Source of the DNA: Collybiopsis luxurians FD-317 M1
Taxonomy: Eukaryota; Basidiomycota; Agaricomycetes; Agaricales; Omphalotaceae
DNA: 64,000 nt
Reading direction: 5' to 3'
NCBI GenBank assembly: GCA_000827265.1
Contig: KN834770.1
Location: 500,104-564,103, forward strand
Each line of letters opens with the position of its first letter. The stretch's first letter is position 1. A program made the translations under genes and the position numbers. Of this stretch, positions 1 to 10,091 are shown piece by piece. Below the pieces are notes generated by a model. The model was not told the DNA's origin. It saw only the letters and a list, made by a program, of their open reading frames with translations, and did not search any database.

Positions 1-1279
1 CGGGCCTCAGATTTCGATTGCTTGATAGAAATACCATATCCATCGAGTTCACCGTATGCCGGACTGCGAGAATCACCGAAACGACCGTTGGGGTATTCAT
101 CCCAGTTTTCGGTTCGGGAGAGATACGATTTCGTGCGGTTTGCCCAGAAGATGGGTCGGATGGTTTCTTGCCGTCTAGTTGGGGTGAGGGACTGAAGGTT
201 CCGTGAGATACGAAGAAGGGGGGATTAGAAGGCTCCAACTCACTTGACGCCACGGAAGTGGTTTAACTGTTTCAAGCCTCGGAACGAGGTTCAACTCCTC
301 GAGCAACATCTTTGTCCCCTTTTCCAAATTCATGGTGTAGAAATGTAAACCGCGTATGCCAAGATTAGCATCAAGAATCTTTCTACACATTTCCGCAACT
401 AGCTTTGTCCCGATTTCCCGAACTTTCTCGTCATTTGCCTTGTGCGGTTCCAGAGCATCCATGACACTCTGGGGAATAACCGTTTTCGCGAGACTGGTAG
501 CCCTCTGGAATCCATTCCAAGTCTGGATAGGAGCTATACCGGGTACGATAGGCACGGTAATGCCATATTCTCTCACAGTCTTGACCCAAGCGATAAAAAT
601 ATCGACATCATAAAACATCTGGGTGAAGATAAAGTCTACACCGGCGTCGATTTTTTCTTTGAGACATTTCATTTCAAACTCGAGTTCAGCTGGAGGAAGT
701 GATTGGTGCTGAGGGAAACCAGCGACGGCGATATCAAAGTAGTCTCCGTATTCACGACGAATGTGCCGGACAAGGTCAATGCCGTGGACGAAACCACCTT
801 CGACGGCTTCCCATTCGTCTTTTCCCATCGGAGGATCCCCACGAAGAGCTAGGACGTTGCGACAACCTGAGATTTTTGCTTCCTGCAGGGGGGGATGAGG
901 GATTGATTGGGAAAAAAAATTGAGTCACATACTCGCAAGGCAATATCGACTTTTTCTTTGGGCATATTGGTACAGGTTAAGTGCATGCAAGTCTCTATGC
1001 CAATAAGGCTTTGACATGTCTTTACCATTTCAGCAGTGAGCTCGGAAGTTCGACCGCCAGCATTCCAGGTGATATCAATGAACTCTGGACCGAGACCTCG
1101 CATACGCTCGATACGGTCTAGAAGATTTTGTAGACCCTAGGGTAAGAGCATCCATGAGCGATGGGAAGGAATAAAATAAACTGGACACGGACTTGAGCGG
1201 TTCTTGGGGGGAAATATTCAAAGGACCACCAAATTTTATTTTCCTGTTCGCATTGTGCGATTTTATGAGTGACTTTCAT
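1..1279 (-). CDS. MET13: Methylenetetrahydrofolate reductase, MET13-type (3' end cut by window edge)
   Basis: Catalytic domain of MTHFR, which reduces 5,10-methylene-THF to 5-methyl-THF for methionine synthesis. The protein starts MKVTHKIAQCEQ at 1279 and continues WWSFEYFPPRTAQG, then FIDITWNAGGRTSELT, CMHLTCTNMP, NVLALRGDPP, FIFTQMFYD and PGIAPIQTW, all hallmark TIM-barrel motifs. The FEYFPP start and TWNAGG block resemble yeast Met13 more than Met12. At least three short introns are needed: one of about 60-70 bp near 1140-1200, one near 892-936, and one at 243-192 that joins LPWRQ to SLTPTRRQETIRPIFW. After RPIFWANRTKSYL the reading frame enters the C-terminal regulatory region and leaves the window at base 1. 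MET13 assignment rather than MET12 is inferred from similarity only. Confidence 0.93.
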
Positions 1280-1430
1280 GAGGATTAGTGGATTAAAACG
1301 GTCGTTAAAAGAAGAAAAAAATGAAAAATGAAAAAGAAAGTGATGGTCAAGGTGAAGGTCAGGGCTGACTAGCGCTGACTCGTGTGATACATGATACTAA
1401 ATATACAGTCTAACAAATATATTATACAGT

Positions 1431-1917
1431 TCACAGGTCCTTGTCGGCGAGCAGAATGACACAAGTAACCAGAATGATAGCGACAATGACTACCATTATC
1501 GCTAGATGAGACCTATATAGACATTAGTAGAGCTTGGATTGAGGAATCTCAATATTCACTTGGTTCCAGCCAAAAAGGCTCTCGTATGCATCAAGTCTCG
1601 GAACCCATTCAAATATTCGTAAAGCCCTCCAAGAATTGCAAGAATGGCAGCTGCAAACTCGAGAGAAGCTAGAGGCAGATTGACACTGGATCCTTTGGAA
1701 TTCTCTCCTGCGTCGGGGACGAGACGAACATGAAGGATGAGGGAAGACGATAATACTGAAAATAATAGGGCCAGTTTCAGATGTGAAAGCTTCAAGTAAT
1801 TCTTAATTTTTGCGCCCGAATCATACTTGACTTCCCACTTACCGCATTGCGCTCTAGAAAACAAAAGTCTCTCGCAGTACTACCCGTATTCTGAACGACC
1901 AGGGACGTCGACAGCAT
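1431..1917 (-). CDS. DUF202-family small membrane protein
   Basis: Three exons rebuilt by frame: 1917-1843, 1789-1560 and 1512-1431, giving about 128 residues. The N terminus reads VVQNTGSTARDFCFLERNA, the usual DUF202 opening (ARDxLAxER). It is followed by hydrophobic segments LALLFSVLSSSLIL, LASLEFAAAILAILGGLYEY and, in the last exon, IMVVIVAIILVTCVILLADK. Three transmembrane helices fit the family. Fungal DUF202 proteins are short vacuolar or plasma-membrane proteins of unknown function, and nothing here shows more. It is divergent from the next gene with 88 bp between start codons. The third helix is encoded entirely in the last 82-nt exon and is missed if only long ORFs are read. Confidence 0.8.
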
Positions 1918-2005
1918 TACGGTGTGTGGCAAGTGTGTGGGAAGGTCAGAAACGACCCCGTGACACGTTCATTTTCACCAAGCTGCAGCCATCTTCGACG
2001 TTTCA
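1918..2005. promoter_or_regulatory. Shared divergent promoter, DUF202 gene / unknown Ser-rich gene
   Basis: Only 88 bp separate the two start codons. I see no clear TATA box; the strip contains CCGTGACACG and CATTTTCACC. It is called a bidirectional promoter purely from geometry. Confidence 0.4.
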
Positions 2006-4304
2006 ATGGGGTTTTTCAAACGGATTCTGTCTCTAGGAAGCAAAAAGAGCAGCAGCAAACGGAAACAGGCTCAGACCACCAACCAAGGCACAGCTTGGGT
2101 TGACGAAGTAGGAGCCCAAACAGGCCATCCAGTTGTCGCCGATGAAGACAATGAAATTGCTGCCAACCTTTTGCTAAGGTCATCTTCCGCACGATATGCT
2201 GTCATCGCTGAAACAGATATTACTTCCTTGCCACCTCTGCGTGAGTGCATACGAGATGTTTGCTCGGAACTTGCTGACAATGTTTCTTCCAGCTCACCCA
2301 ATCAACAGCGCTATCAATACTCCAACCGGTTCCACCACAAGTCTTCCCGCCAGTGCTGGTGCTAACATGAACATAGCCCGCCGTGGTACTTATACCGTCA
2401 AAGTCCACCCGAAACAACAACATACTTGCACCGAATTTCCTTTGGCTAACCGTGGACAACCCGAGTCTCAGCCTCGCCGCCGCGCACAAACTGTTGGTCC
2501 TGCTGTCACTCTTGGTCTTGACGAAGCTTCGGAATCATCTTCGTCTCATCTCCAAGGTCTCCGTAGAGATCCCTCCGTCGCCAGTTTGCTCGACTTGTAT
2601 GACGAGCATGGCCGTCTTCCATCAAAGGCTTTTTCGAATACGCCACCTAGGGAGCGACAAGGGCGCGCACAGACTCAAAGAGCTGGCTCTACACTGCGGG
2701 AACTTCTTGGGGAAGCACACCGTCACAGTACTAGCAATTCTTTGGAAGGTGACATATCTTGGGCTGAACGATTCCTTGGGTAAATCTACTACAGCTTCAC
2801 TTGATTTGTAAACTGATATGTTTATTCTAGGGAGGCCAACAGCACATCCGCAGCTTCTTCCGTATCATCTCTCATTCTGCAAACCCCCGACTCCGAGAAC
2901 ATTGATTCATTTGCAGCTCCTCGCTCTCGTTTTTCCGACAGTCTTTTACTTGATAGCAAAATTTACGCTCACGGCCCTCACGACTCTACGTTCATTCCAG
3001 ACCACGATCGTTCTATTTCTTCGACGTCAAGTTTCATGATACACAATGATCCTACAATATCCTCCATGGAAGTTGAGCTCAGTGCTGTTACTGACCAATC
3101 CCAAATCTCCCAAGTTTTTGATACCTACAACTCTCATGTCCCGGAAAATCCTCACATAGATCCAAAAACTCCTCGGAGAGCGTCCGAGGTGTTTGGATTC
3201 CTTACGGAAAAGAAACAGAAACGGGACTCTCATACTTCTATTGAGGAAGCACAAACACTTGAAAGGCCCCTTCCCGAGCCGCCCAGCACGTTCAGCTCGC
3301 CGTCCGACAAGGATTCATATGAAGGCCCTGCGCTCTCGAGATTCTCCGCCAATACCTCTGAATACAATGTCTCCCCTTGTTCCTCTTCCGCCCATCGTCG
3401 TCATTCTAGAGCTGGATCTTGTGGAGTCGACGTCTTCAACGATAATCCAGACTCTTGTTGTACTGAGGGTCAAAAAACTGTCTCCCGTATCCTTTCAGGA
3501 GACGAAACCTGTATCAATGTTGAGGATGCTTTTCAGATTCCTCGCACTCGTGTGATTATGACCGGTCCTACCAAAGTCATTGTCACTGCGCCAACGCCTA
3601 TGGCTGACGGTTGTGAACGGCCTACTGGTCACATACCGAGAGGACCGAGATCGCTTCATGATCACCGTCAGCGCTCGCGGTCGCGATCGCGTAATTCTCT
3701 GATGAAGGCGAAGGAATATCGACCTGGACTTGTTGAGAGGTCCAATTCTCACAACCGCGTCGCGTATTCTCCAGAAGATCCGTTCACTGCCGTACCTTCC
3801 CGACCAATGAAACTTCGAAGAGCCTCTGCTTCGTCCAGTTCTCTTACCAGCGCTGAAGCTCCTGCTGTGACCATTTCGAAGCCCTCAGGCAAAGAAAGTA
3901 GGAGTCGAAGGCAGGGAAGTACGAGGTCAATTATTGCTGCAGTGTTTGACAAAGAGAATGCCACTCTAAACCTATCTGCCACGCCCGACATTCCTTTTAC
4001 ACCTATCCGATCACATAGTACCTCATCGCCCCGTTCCAATGGTCAGTCTCGTGTGTCTCCGTCAGGCTCCAGGACCTCCCGTCGATCGTCTTTACTCCGC
4101 TCCGTAGTCGCTCCTGCATTGTTTAGGCCTCCAGCAGGGATGACCCCCTCTCCAGCGTCGTCGTCAGAGTTGTCGCCGGTAGGGAAAAAGATGATGATGG
4201 ATGTCAGGAGGCAGAGGAGTATGATGATGGAGATGAAGGAAGGACGAAGTCATGGCGGAGGTGGAGGTAGGAGAGGTCATCAGAGGAGCGAGCGGGTTGC
4301 GTAA
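2006..4304 (+). CDS. Unrecognised serine/arginine-rich cytosolic or nuclear protein
   Basis: Three exons (2006-2240, 2293-2779, 2831-4304) give about 730 residues. The protein starts MGFFKRILSLGSKKS, a basic, possibly membrane-touching N terminus, and is then almost entirely low-complexity. It is rich in Ser, Arg, Pro and Thr, with SRSRSRNS and RRQGSTRS stretches, an MMMDVRRQRSMMMEMK block and a Gly/Arg end (GGGGGRRGHQRSERVA). KENxxLNLS and SPSGSRTSRRSS segments look like kinase targets. No folded domain is visible. Intron 1 has GTGAGT and TTCCAG borders; intron 2 has GTAAAT and TTCTAG. I do not recognise the family. The disordered, phosphosite-rich layout suggests a signalling or cytoskeletal scaffold, but that is a guess. 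Confidence 0.75.
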
Positions 4305-4823
4305 GCGGATATAAGGGTGTATGAGTGCCTGGTACCCAAGTTATTGCCTGGAGCGAGCTGAGGCTTAACGGACTTAGCGATGATATGGGGATGTAAAAAG
4401 CCAGTATTTATTTTGTCGAACTGCTCTACAACTATCACGTATCATATGTATGTATGTTCTACTTTTGTTTTCACGTATTGCCTACTTTTTGTTGTCTCTT
4501 CATTTTGACGCTGGTGTGTGTGTGGTTCTTCTATCCCGCCAGATCTGCATTCAACGCAACTTTGTAATTATATTATTGCCCTCTGTCGAGCGTGTATAGA
4601 TCGCGCTTCAGAGTTTCGATCTCAGTCAAGTAAAGTAAAATGTAAGGCAAGATCCAGTTTGAGACTTCCAATCTACCACACTTTTGTATTCGGTAATTCT
4701 TTCGAATGATGCAGTAGAGGGGAACGTGGACTACAGATACTACTTGAAGATACTTGTGATGTCTAGACGACATATACGTGTTACTACTTGTGGCTAAGGT
4801 GCAACCCGAGGCCGCCAGGTCTT
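4305..4823. other. Intergenic, 3' regions of convergent genes
   Basis: About 520 bp between two convergent stop codons. AT-rich, with GTATGTATGTTC and similar strings. No coding segment with acceptable splice borders and no repeat was seen. Confidence 0.5.
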
Positions 4824-5148
4824 TCAGTGGTTGACTGAATTGCCTTTGTTTTCACGCGTAGCTGCTTGAGTGGTCTCTAGCTCCATGCTTCCTTTATTTA
4901 TCTTCATCGCTCTCCAGTGTAGATATTCCAGGCTATGTCTGGAGGGTCCAGCCCCGGACTGAGAAGGAAGGCGCCCAAGAGTGTTCACAGGCGGGGATGG
5001 AAACCAGAGAAGATTGCCATTTGAGTCTTGGGCAAAGTGGCGCGCTGAGGAGGGTAAAAGAATGTGAGTGCGCATTAGATAGGAAATCAAATAAGTTACT
5101 CGCTGGTTTCTTTGGGTAACTTTGAGATATCGTACTGCGAGTCCCCAT
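4824..5148 (-). CDS. Small two-exon protein, function unknown
   Basis: Start at 5148, one intron 5099-5045 (GTAACT...CTCAG, 55 bp), stop at 4824. The spliced product is about 90 residues: MGTRSTISQSYPKKPATRHF, then AQDSNGNLLWFPSPPVN, GRLPSQSGAGPSRHSLEYLHW and a polar tail. The centre (GNLLWFPSPP and SLEYLHWR) has the Trp/Pro/Tyr pattern of a conserved short motif rather than random sequence, and the intron restores one frame exactly. It is divergent from POLD3 with 93 bp between starts. I do not recognise the family. A longer upstream exon cannot be excluded. Confidence 0.45.
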
Positions 5149-5241
5149 ACATGACGGTCAAGGGTGGCGATGAGCGCTTGCCAAGTTGAGCACCGTCACT
5201 GAAAACTCACGTGCGTCGCGTTTGCTTCTACTTTAACCACG
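5149..5241. promoter_or_regulatory. Shared promoter, small gene / POLD3
   Basis: 93 bp between divergent starts. Contains TCACGTGCG (E-box core CACGTG) followed at 5217-5221 by CGCGT, the reverse of the ACGCG core of the fungal G1/S MluI box. Such a box is expected for a replication gene but is short enough to occur by chance. Confidence 0.35.
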
Positions 5242-7560
5242 ATGAGCTCTCAAAAAGTTGATGATTTCTTGACCAAACAAGTCCTGATTGAAGGAAATAT
5301 CGTGAGTAGTTGGTCTATCCGTGAATACAAAGTTAGCTCACCAGAACCCGATTTCCAGGTCACCTACCGATCGCTGAGTCGTCAGCTGTCGATGCACGTC
5401 AACGCTGCTAAGAAGTGGGTTTATCTAGCTTTGGATCCATACTTCCTACTTTTATTTTTTCTTAGCGCTCTGTATTCCTTTTACTCCAAGACCGTGTTAG
5501 ACGGCCAATCCACCCTCACCGCGACATATCTCATTACCGGTCAAGTTGAATTAGGAACTGGGTCCCAGGTCCAGGGATCCGATTCCATGGACGTTGATAA
5601 CGACAATTCTCGAGAAGTAAAGGAACTTGAATACGAGAATGATGGGCATGAGGACGTTGAAATGACGGAGATCGTTCTCGTCGATGAAAAGGATTTGGAA
5701 AGTGAGTTACTCCTGGCCTTTTTTGTGATACCCTTATTCGAATCTAATGGTTGTCAGATACGAAATCCAAGTTTTCTACGATATCTTGCATTCATGTCTA
5801 CAGTTTGTCGCCTGCACCTATTCGCGTATGTCGTGTTTTTTCTGCATTATTCCCCGAAGCACACATGTGAGGGTCTCTGCTGTTCCAGGACCTGGGGCTT
5901 ATCTGCGGTCCCAATGAAATCGTTCGGGAAGTTGACAACAAGAAACCCGAGATGACGGAAATAGTAGGGAAGATTGTTGGGAATATCAAGGTGCGTTCGT
6001 TCTCACTCAGTTTTTGGAAAGAGACAAACATCTTATAACATAACAGGAAATGAAAGGCAAATATATACCACCTCCACCACCACCTGCTGCTGCTGCATCC
6101 ACTGTTGCCACAGACTCGTCTTCGAACTCTGAAACCGCCACTGCGGGTAACACTCTCAAAAAGAGTGCTTCAATGTCCGAGAAAGAGAAGCCGAAGCCGA
6201 AGGACTTTTTCGCGAACATGAAATCTAAGGAGAAAGGGCCAAAAGAATTGAAAGAGTCGACGAGGAAAGAGCAGCCAATAAAAAAAGAAGAGTCTAAATC
6301 AAGGACGGAGACGAAACCCAAACCCTCCTCCAAGGACGGATCCGAAGCAGAGGCAAAATCTACCAAGATTAGGACAACGGTAAATCCGCCCTTGCTCGTT
6401 TTAACGTGCTTATTCATGATTAATATCGCACAGACCTCGTCCAAGAAGAAAATAGGACCTAGATCGGAGTCAGAGGACGAGAAAGACAGCAAACGGGGCG
6501 CGTCAGCGTCTTCCAAAGGCAGAGCGAAAGCTCCTGCGAACAAGGTCCGTAGCTTCATTCATTCTCGTTGCCAAAATATGCCAACCGTTTGAATGATTGC
6601 AGGCTGGAACCAAACGTAAATCGGGCGTGCTCACCGAATCTGAGGAGGAGGAGGAAGAAGATGAAAAGGAAGAGAAGAAGCCTATCAGACGTAAATCGGG
6701 CGTACTCAGTGAATCTGAGGACGAACAAGTCGAAAAGGAAGAGAAGAAGCCTGATGCAAAGTCGAAAGTTCACGTAAGAAGGGGCGTAGTCATCAGCGAT
6801 GATGAAGAGGAAGAATCCAAGGCCAATAAGTCTAAAAGCAAAGGTAAAAGCAGGCAAGAGCAAGTCATCAGGGATGAGGACGAAGATGTTTTGGGCTTAA
6901 TGGAGATCGACGACGGTATGTTTTCCTTCATGATATCCTTCACAATTTCAAACTTATAAGCGCAGAGCATGTCGACGTCGTCCCTAGTCGTGCTTCACGC
7001 TCGACGTCGCGCAGGGAATCTCCTGAATCTTCCCAAGTAGAGTCTGAACACCATGGTGAGGATGTCGAGATGGAGGATGATACAAAACCGCCACCCAAAC
7101 CGAAGAAAACGACGACAAAGGCAAAAAAGGTAATACCTGTCGGGAAGAATGGGTTAAAGAAGAAACGTGTAGTGAAGAAAAGAGAATTCTTGGATCCGAA
7201 GGGTTATATAGGTCAAAATCCTTCTTCTGGACTTGTTCCTTCGGCTGAACTGCAATATTCACAGTTACGGAAGACTTTAGTGATTATGAGTCTGTCGACG
7301 AAGAGGAGGCCGAGGCAGAAGAGGCGGCTTCGAAAGGGAAGGGGAAAGGGAAGAAACAAGCGGATAAAACGGCTAAAGCTACTTCTTCAAAGAAGAAGGA
7401 AGCTTCAAAGTCGGAGGTGAATACGGAGGAGGACACTGATTCCGTTCTATCAAAGAGGAGCAAGGAATCCAAGGCTGTTTCCAAGAAGCCAGCCACCTCT
7501 TCGAGTACTAATAAATCGACTGGGAGTGGGAAAATCCATTCATTCTTCCAGCGAAAGTAG
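5242..7560 (+). CDS. CDC27: DNA polymerase delta third subunit (POLD3 / Cdc27 / Pol32)
   Basis: The N-terminal domain that binds the B subunit is seen as VDDFLTKQVLIEGNIVTYR, LSMHVNAAKNALYSFY and ATYLITGQVE, followed by CIHVYSLSPAP and LGLICGPNEIVRE. The rest is a charged, disordered tail with acidic/Lys repeats (SGVLTESEEEEEED and its near-copy SGVLSESEDEQVE at 6622-6730) and the conserved KGYIVTEDFSDYESVDEE strip just before the end. The last residues GSGKIHSFFQRK form a C-terminal PCNA-interacting (PIP-type) box with the usual FF pair. At least eight short introns are needed. The KGYIV junction uses a GTCAAA donor and a CACAG acceptor. The subunit stabilises polymerase delta on PCNA during replication and translesion synthesis. 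The directly repeated RRKSGVL segment is an internal duplication. Confidence 0.93.
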
Positions 7561-7885
7561 TCTGTTTATGTTATGTACTTTGTACTCGTGTAAGGATGTC
7601 GACCGGGGGCTCTGCTAAGGGGGATCCGTGTGTGTGTGAAATTTTAGTCTGTTCTTCCTTTAGCATTTCGTTATATAGAAGGTTTTTTTGGCTCAACGCA
7701 CGCCAGGCCTGGCTGCTCAAACTCACCTTCCAAATCCCAGTCCGAAGCAGGATTTAAATTTTATTCCACCGGGCTCATTCCTTCCCGACACGTTTCCTAA
7801 TACTGCGGACGTCCACCGCAGACGATCTTTTGGTTTTTCAAATCGCGATATACCCAGTATAAGGGAAGAATTCGAAGCTTTTGAA
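7561..7885. other. POLD3 3' region / transporter 5' region, possibly coding in part
   Basis: Open in the transporter frame from 7679 without an ATG (residues QDLNFIPPGSFLPDTF and DVHRRRSFGFSNRDIPSIRE look coding). An upstream first exon of the transporter may therefore exist, or the start may be further 5'. Nothing else was seen. Confidence 0.4.
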
Positions 7886-9677
7886 ATGACTAACACTTAT
7901 GGAACTGCTCCCAATTCTGCTGGGGGAGGTGACCATGAAGATTCAAGCGAACATAGTGCTTTACTTGGTGGTCATTCTGTGGCCAACGTTGCGAAACCAG
8001 ATGGCCATGCTAGCATGATAAGCTCTACTAGTAATTTGGCCAACACGATTATTGGAAGTGGTGCGTAAACCTGCTACTATTGGTGACTGCTGCTCAGCTG
8101 TGTTTCTAGGCATGTTAACCTTCCCGCTCGCCCTGGCTTCAGCAGGTATCCTTCCTGGAATGCTGACTTGTGTGCTCTCCGGAGGCATAGCAGTTTTTGG
8201 ACTATACCTTCTCAGTCTATGCGCAGCGAAGGCTCCCCATAGACGCGCATCCTTCTTTGCTATTGCTCAAATGACATTTCCGAAAGCAGCAGTGTTCTTT
8301 GACGCGGCGATCGCAATAAAGTGTTTTGGTGTTTCTATCAGGTGAGTTTACAGAGTGTTGTGTGTATTTTCTCTTCATGAACGTTGCTTGCAGTTACTTG
8401 ATCATCATTAAAGACCTAACACCCAATGTTATTGCATCCCTTTATCACGATCTTAGTGACAGTGAACCTCCTCAGTGGATGCTTGATGGAAGGCGCTGGC
8501 TCAGTATTTTCATGCTGGTATTGATCCCGTTGGCCTTCCTTCGTCAATTGAATAGTTTGAGACATACCAGCTATGTCGCGTTGTTCTCAGTGGGCGAGTT
8601 TTGACTCAGCTTTATCTTGACAACTCGCTGATGGACCTTCTCAGCGTATCTCCTCGTCATTGTCATTCGGTGTTACTTTTGGCCTCTGAAGGATATGCCT
8701 CCTGCTGGGGAAATCCATCTCATTCATTTTACCTCTAATTTCATATCTACGTTTCCGGTGCAGGTCTTCGCGTTTACCTGTTCTCAGAATGTACGTTATT
8801 CTATGCGATTGATGGCTAAATTTATGGACGGTCCGTAGCTATTCCCCATCTACAACGAAGTGAAGAGCAATACCCAACCTCGGATGAACGTGATTATTGG
8901 ATCAGCTATCGGTTCGGCGACATTGGTTTATGAAGTCATCGCCGTCTTCGGCTACCTCACCTTCGGAACCAACGTAAGCTCTAGCAAACTGTATTCGCTT
9001 GTATGATCTTCATATCTTGTCCACCCAGGTTGGCGCAAATATTATCGCGATGTACCCGGCCAAATCTCTCTTTGTTGCAATCGGTCAAGTAGCTATTGTC
9101 ATACTTGTGTTGTTTTCGTACCCGCTGCAGGTTCATCCATGTCGCAATTGCTTGGATAAGGTGTTTCACGCTGGCGAGATTATGAAGCAAGCGGATAACG
9201 AGGAGGAAGCGGTCGATGACCACGGCAGTGGCGCCATGTCCAATACCAAGCATACTATCCTGACGGTAGCTATCATTGTCAGTACGTTCACAATTGCATA
9301 TCTTGTGGATGATCTCAAGATAGGTAAGGGCAAACAATGAAGTCTGAATCATCGCATTGAACTGCTACTGTTAGTGCTCTCGTTCGTCGGCTCAACTGGC
9401 TCAACAACAATATCATTCATCTTGCCTGGATTGTTCTATTGGAAGGTACTTGTCGAAAACAAACAAATGATGCAAAAATTCATACGCCGTACTAGATAAG
9501 CCGTGGCGATGAGAGCTCAAGGTTGTTGAACCGCGCCGCACTTGCGCTGGCCGTATACGGCGTGTGCGTTTTTATATTCTGGTAAGCGGAATTGATGGGC
9601 GCAAAAAGCTGTAGAACTGACGAGTCTACAGCTTGGGTTATAACATCTATCAAGTAATAAAGCCCCCTGCATTGTAA
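7886..9677 (+). CDS. Amino-acid transporter of the AVT / SLC38 (AAAP) family
   Basis: Multi-exon gene; the first in-frame ATG is at 7886 (MTNTYGTAPNS). The signature first helix is SSTSNLANTIIGSGMLTFPLALASAG, split by an intron inside IIGS-G. Further helices are seen as CVLSGGIAVFGLYLLSLCA, YLIIIKDLTPNVIA, WLSIFMLVLIPLAFLRQ, TSYVALFSVAYLLVIVI, VQVFAFTCSQNLFPIYNE, IGSAIGSATLVYEVIAVFGY, FVAIGQVAIVILVLFSYPLQ and VLSFVGSTGSTTISFILPG. The last exon ends GYNIYQVIKPPAL. About 11 helices and the CSQNLFPIYNE motif fit fungal vacuolar exporters (AVT5/6-like). The substrate cannot be read. The N terminus is uncertain because coding-like sequence continues upstream of the ATG. Confidence 0.85.
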
Positions 9678-10091
9678 GGAGCTTCTTACTGAGGAATAAG
9701 TAGTAGTCTCTATGTATATTCTTTAGACTTTCACGTATATACAATGTTGAAAACACGTATTCGGTAGATCAGTTAGATTAAGACGAATAGCTTACTTAAT
9801 CCCAGCTTGAGGCACCGTACCCCTGCTTGTCTTCCGACCACAACCTTGACATTCAAAACGACTGTTCAAGTCGACCTTCACCAGACGCTATAATTGGACC
9901 AATGATTTGTGCTTGCTATGCCGTCTGGTGAGTAGCCCGCTATTCTGCCAAACCCCAAACTCTCCAGATCGCTCAAAGGCTGCTCTAATATCACTGGCTT
10001 TTCCTCCTCGACCCCAGACCATAGAAATAACTCTGCACCCTCAGAATCATCCACATCCTCTTCTCGAGCTTCATCGCCCTCTATCATTACC
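9678..10091. other. Intergenic, 5' region of the R3H gene
   Basis: About 410 bp containing the transporter terminator region and the R3H gene leader. The part from 9900 is CT-rich (CCTCTTCTCG, TCATCGCCCTCTATC), typical of fungal leaders. No other feature was seen. Confidence 0.4.

Noticed and set aside
6007..6970. Minus-strand Leu/Phe-rich frames opposite POLD3.
   Set aside because: Antisense of Lys/Glu-rich exons; hydrophobic composition is an artefact of the complement.
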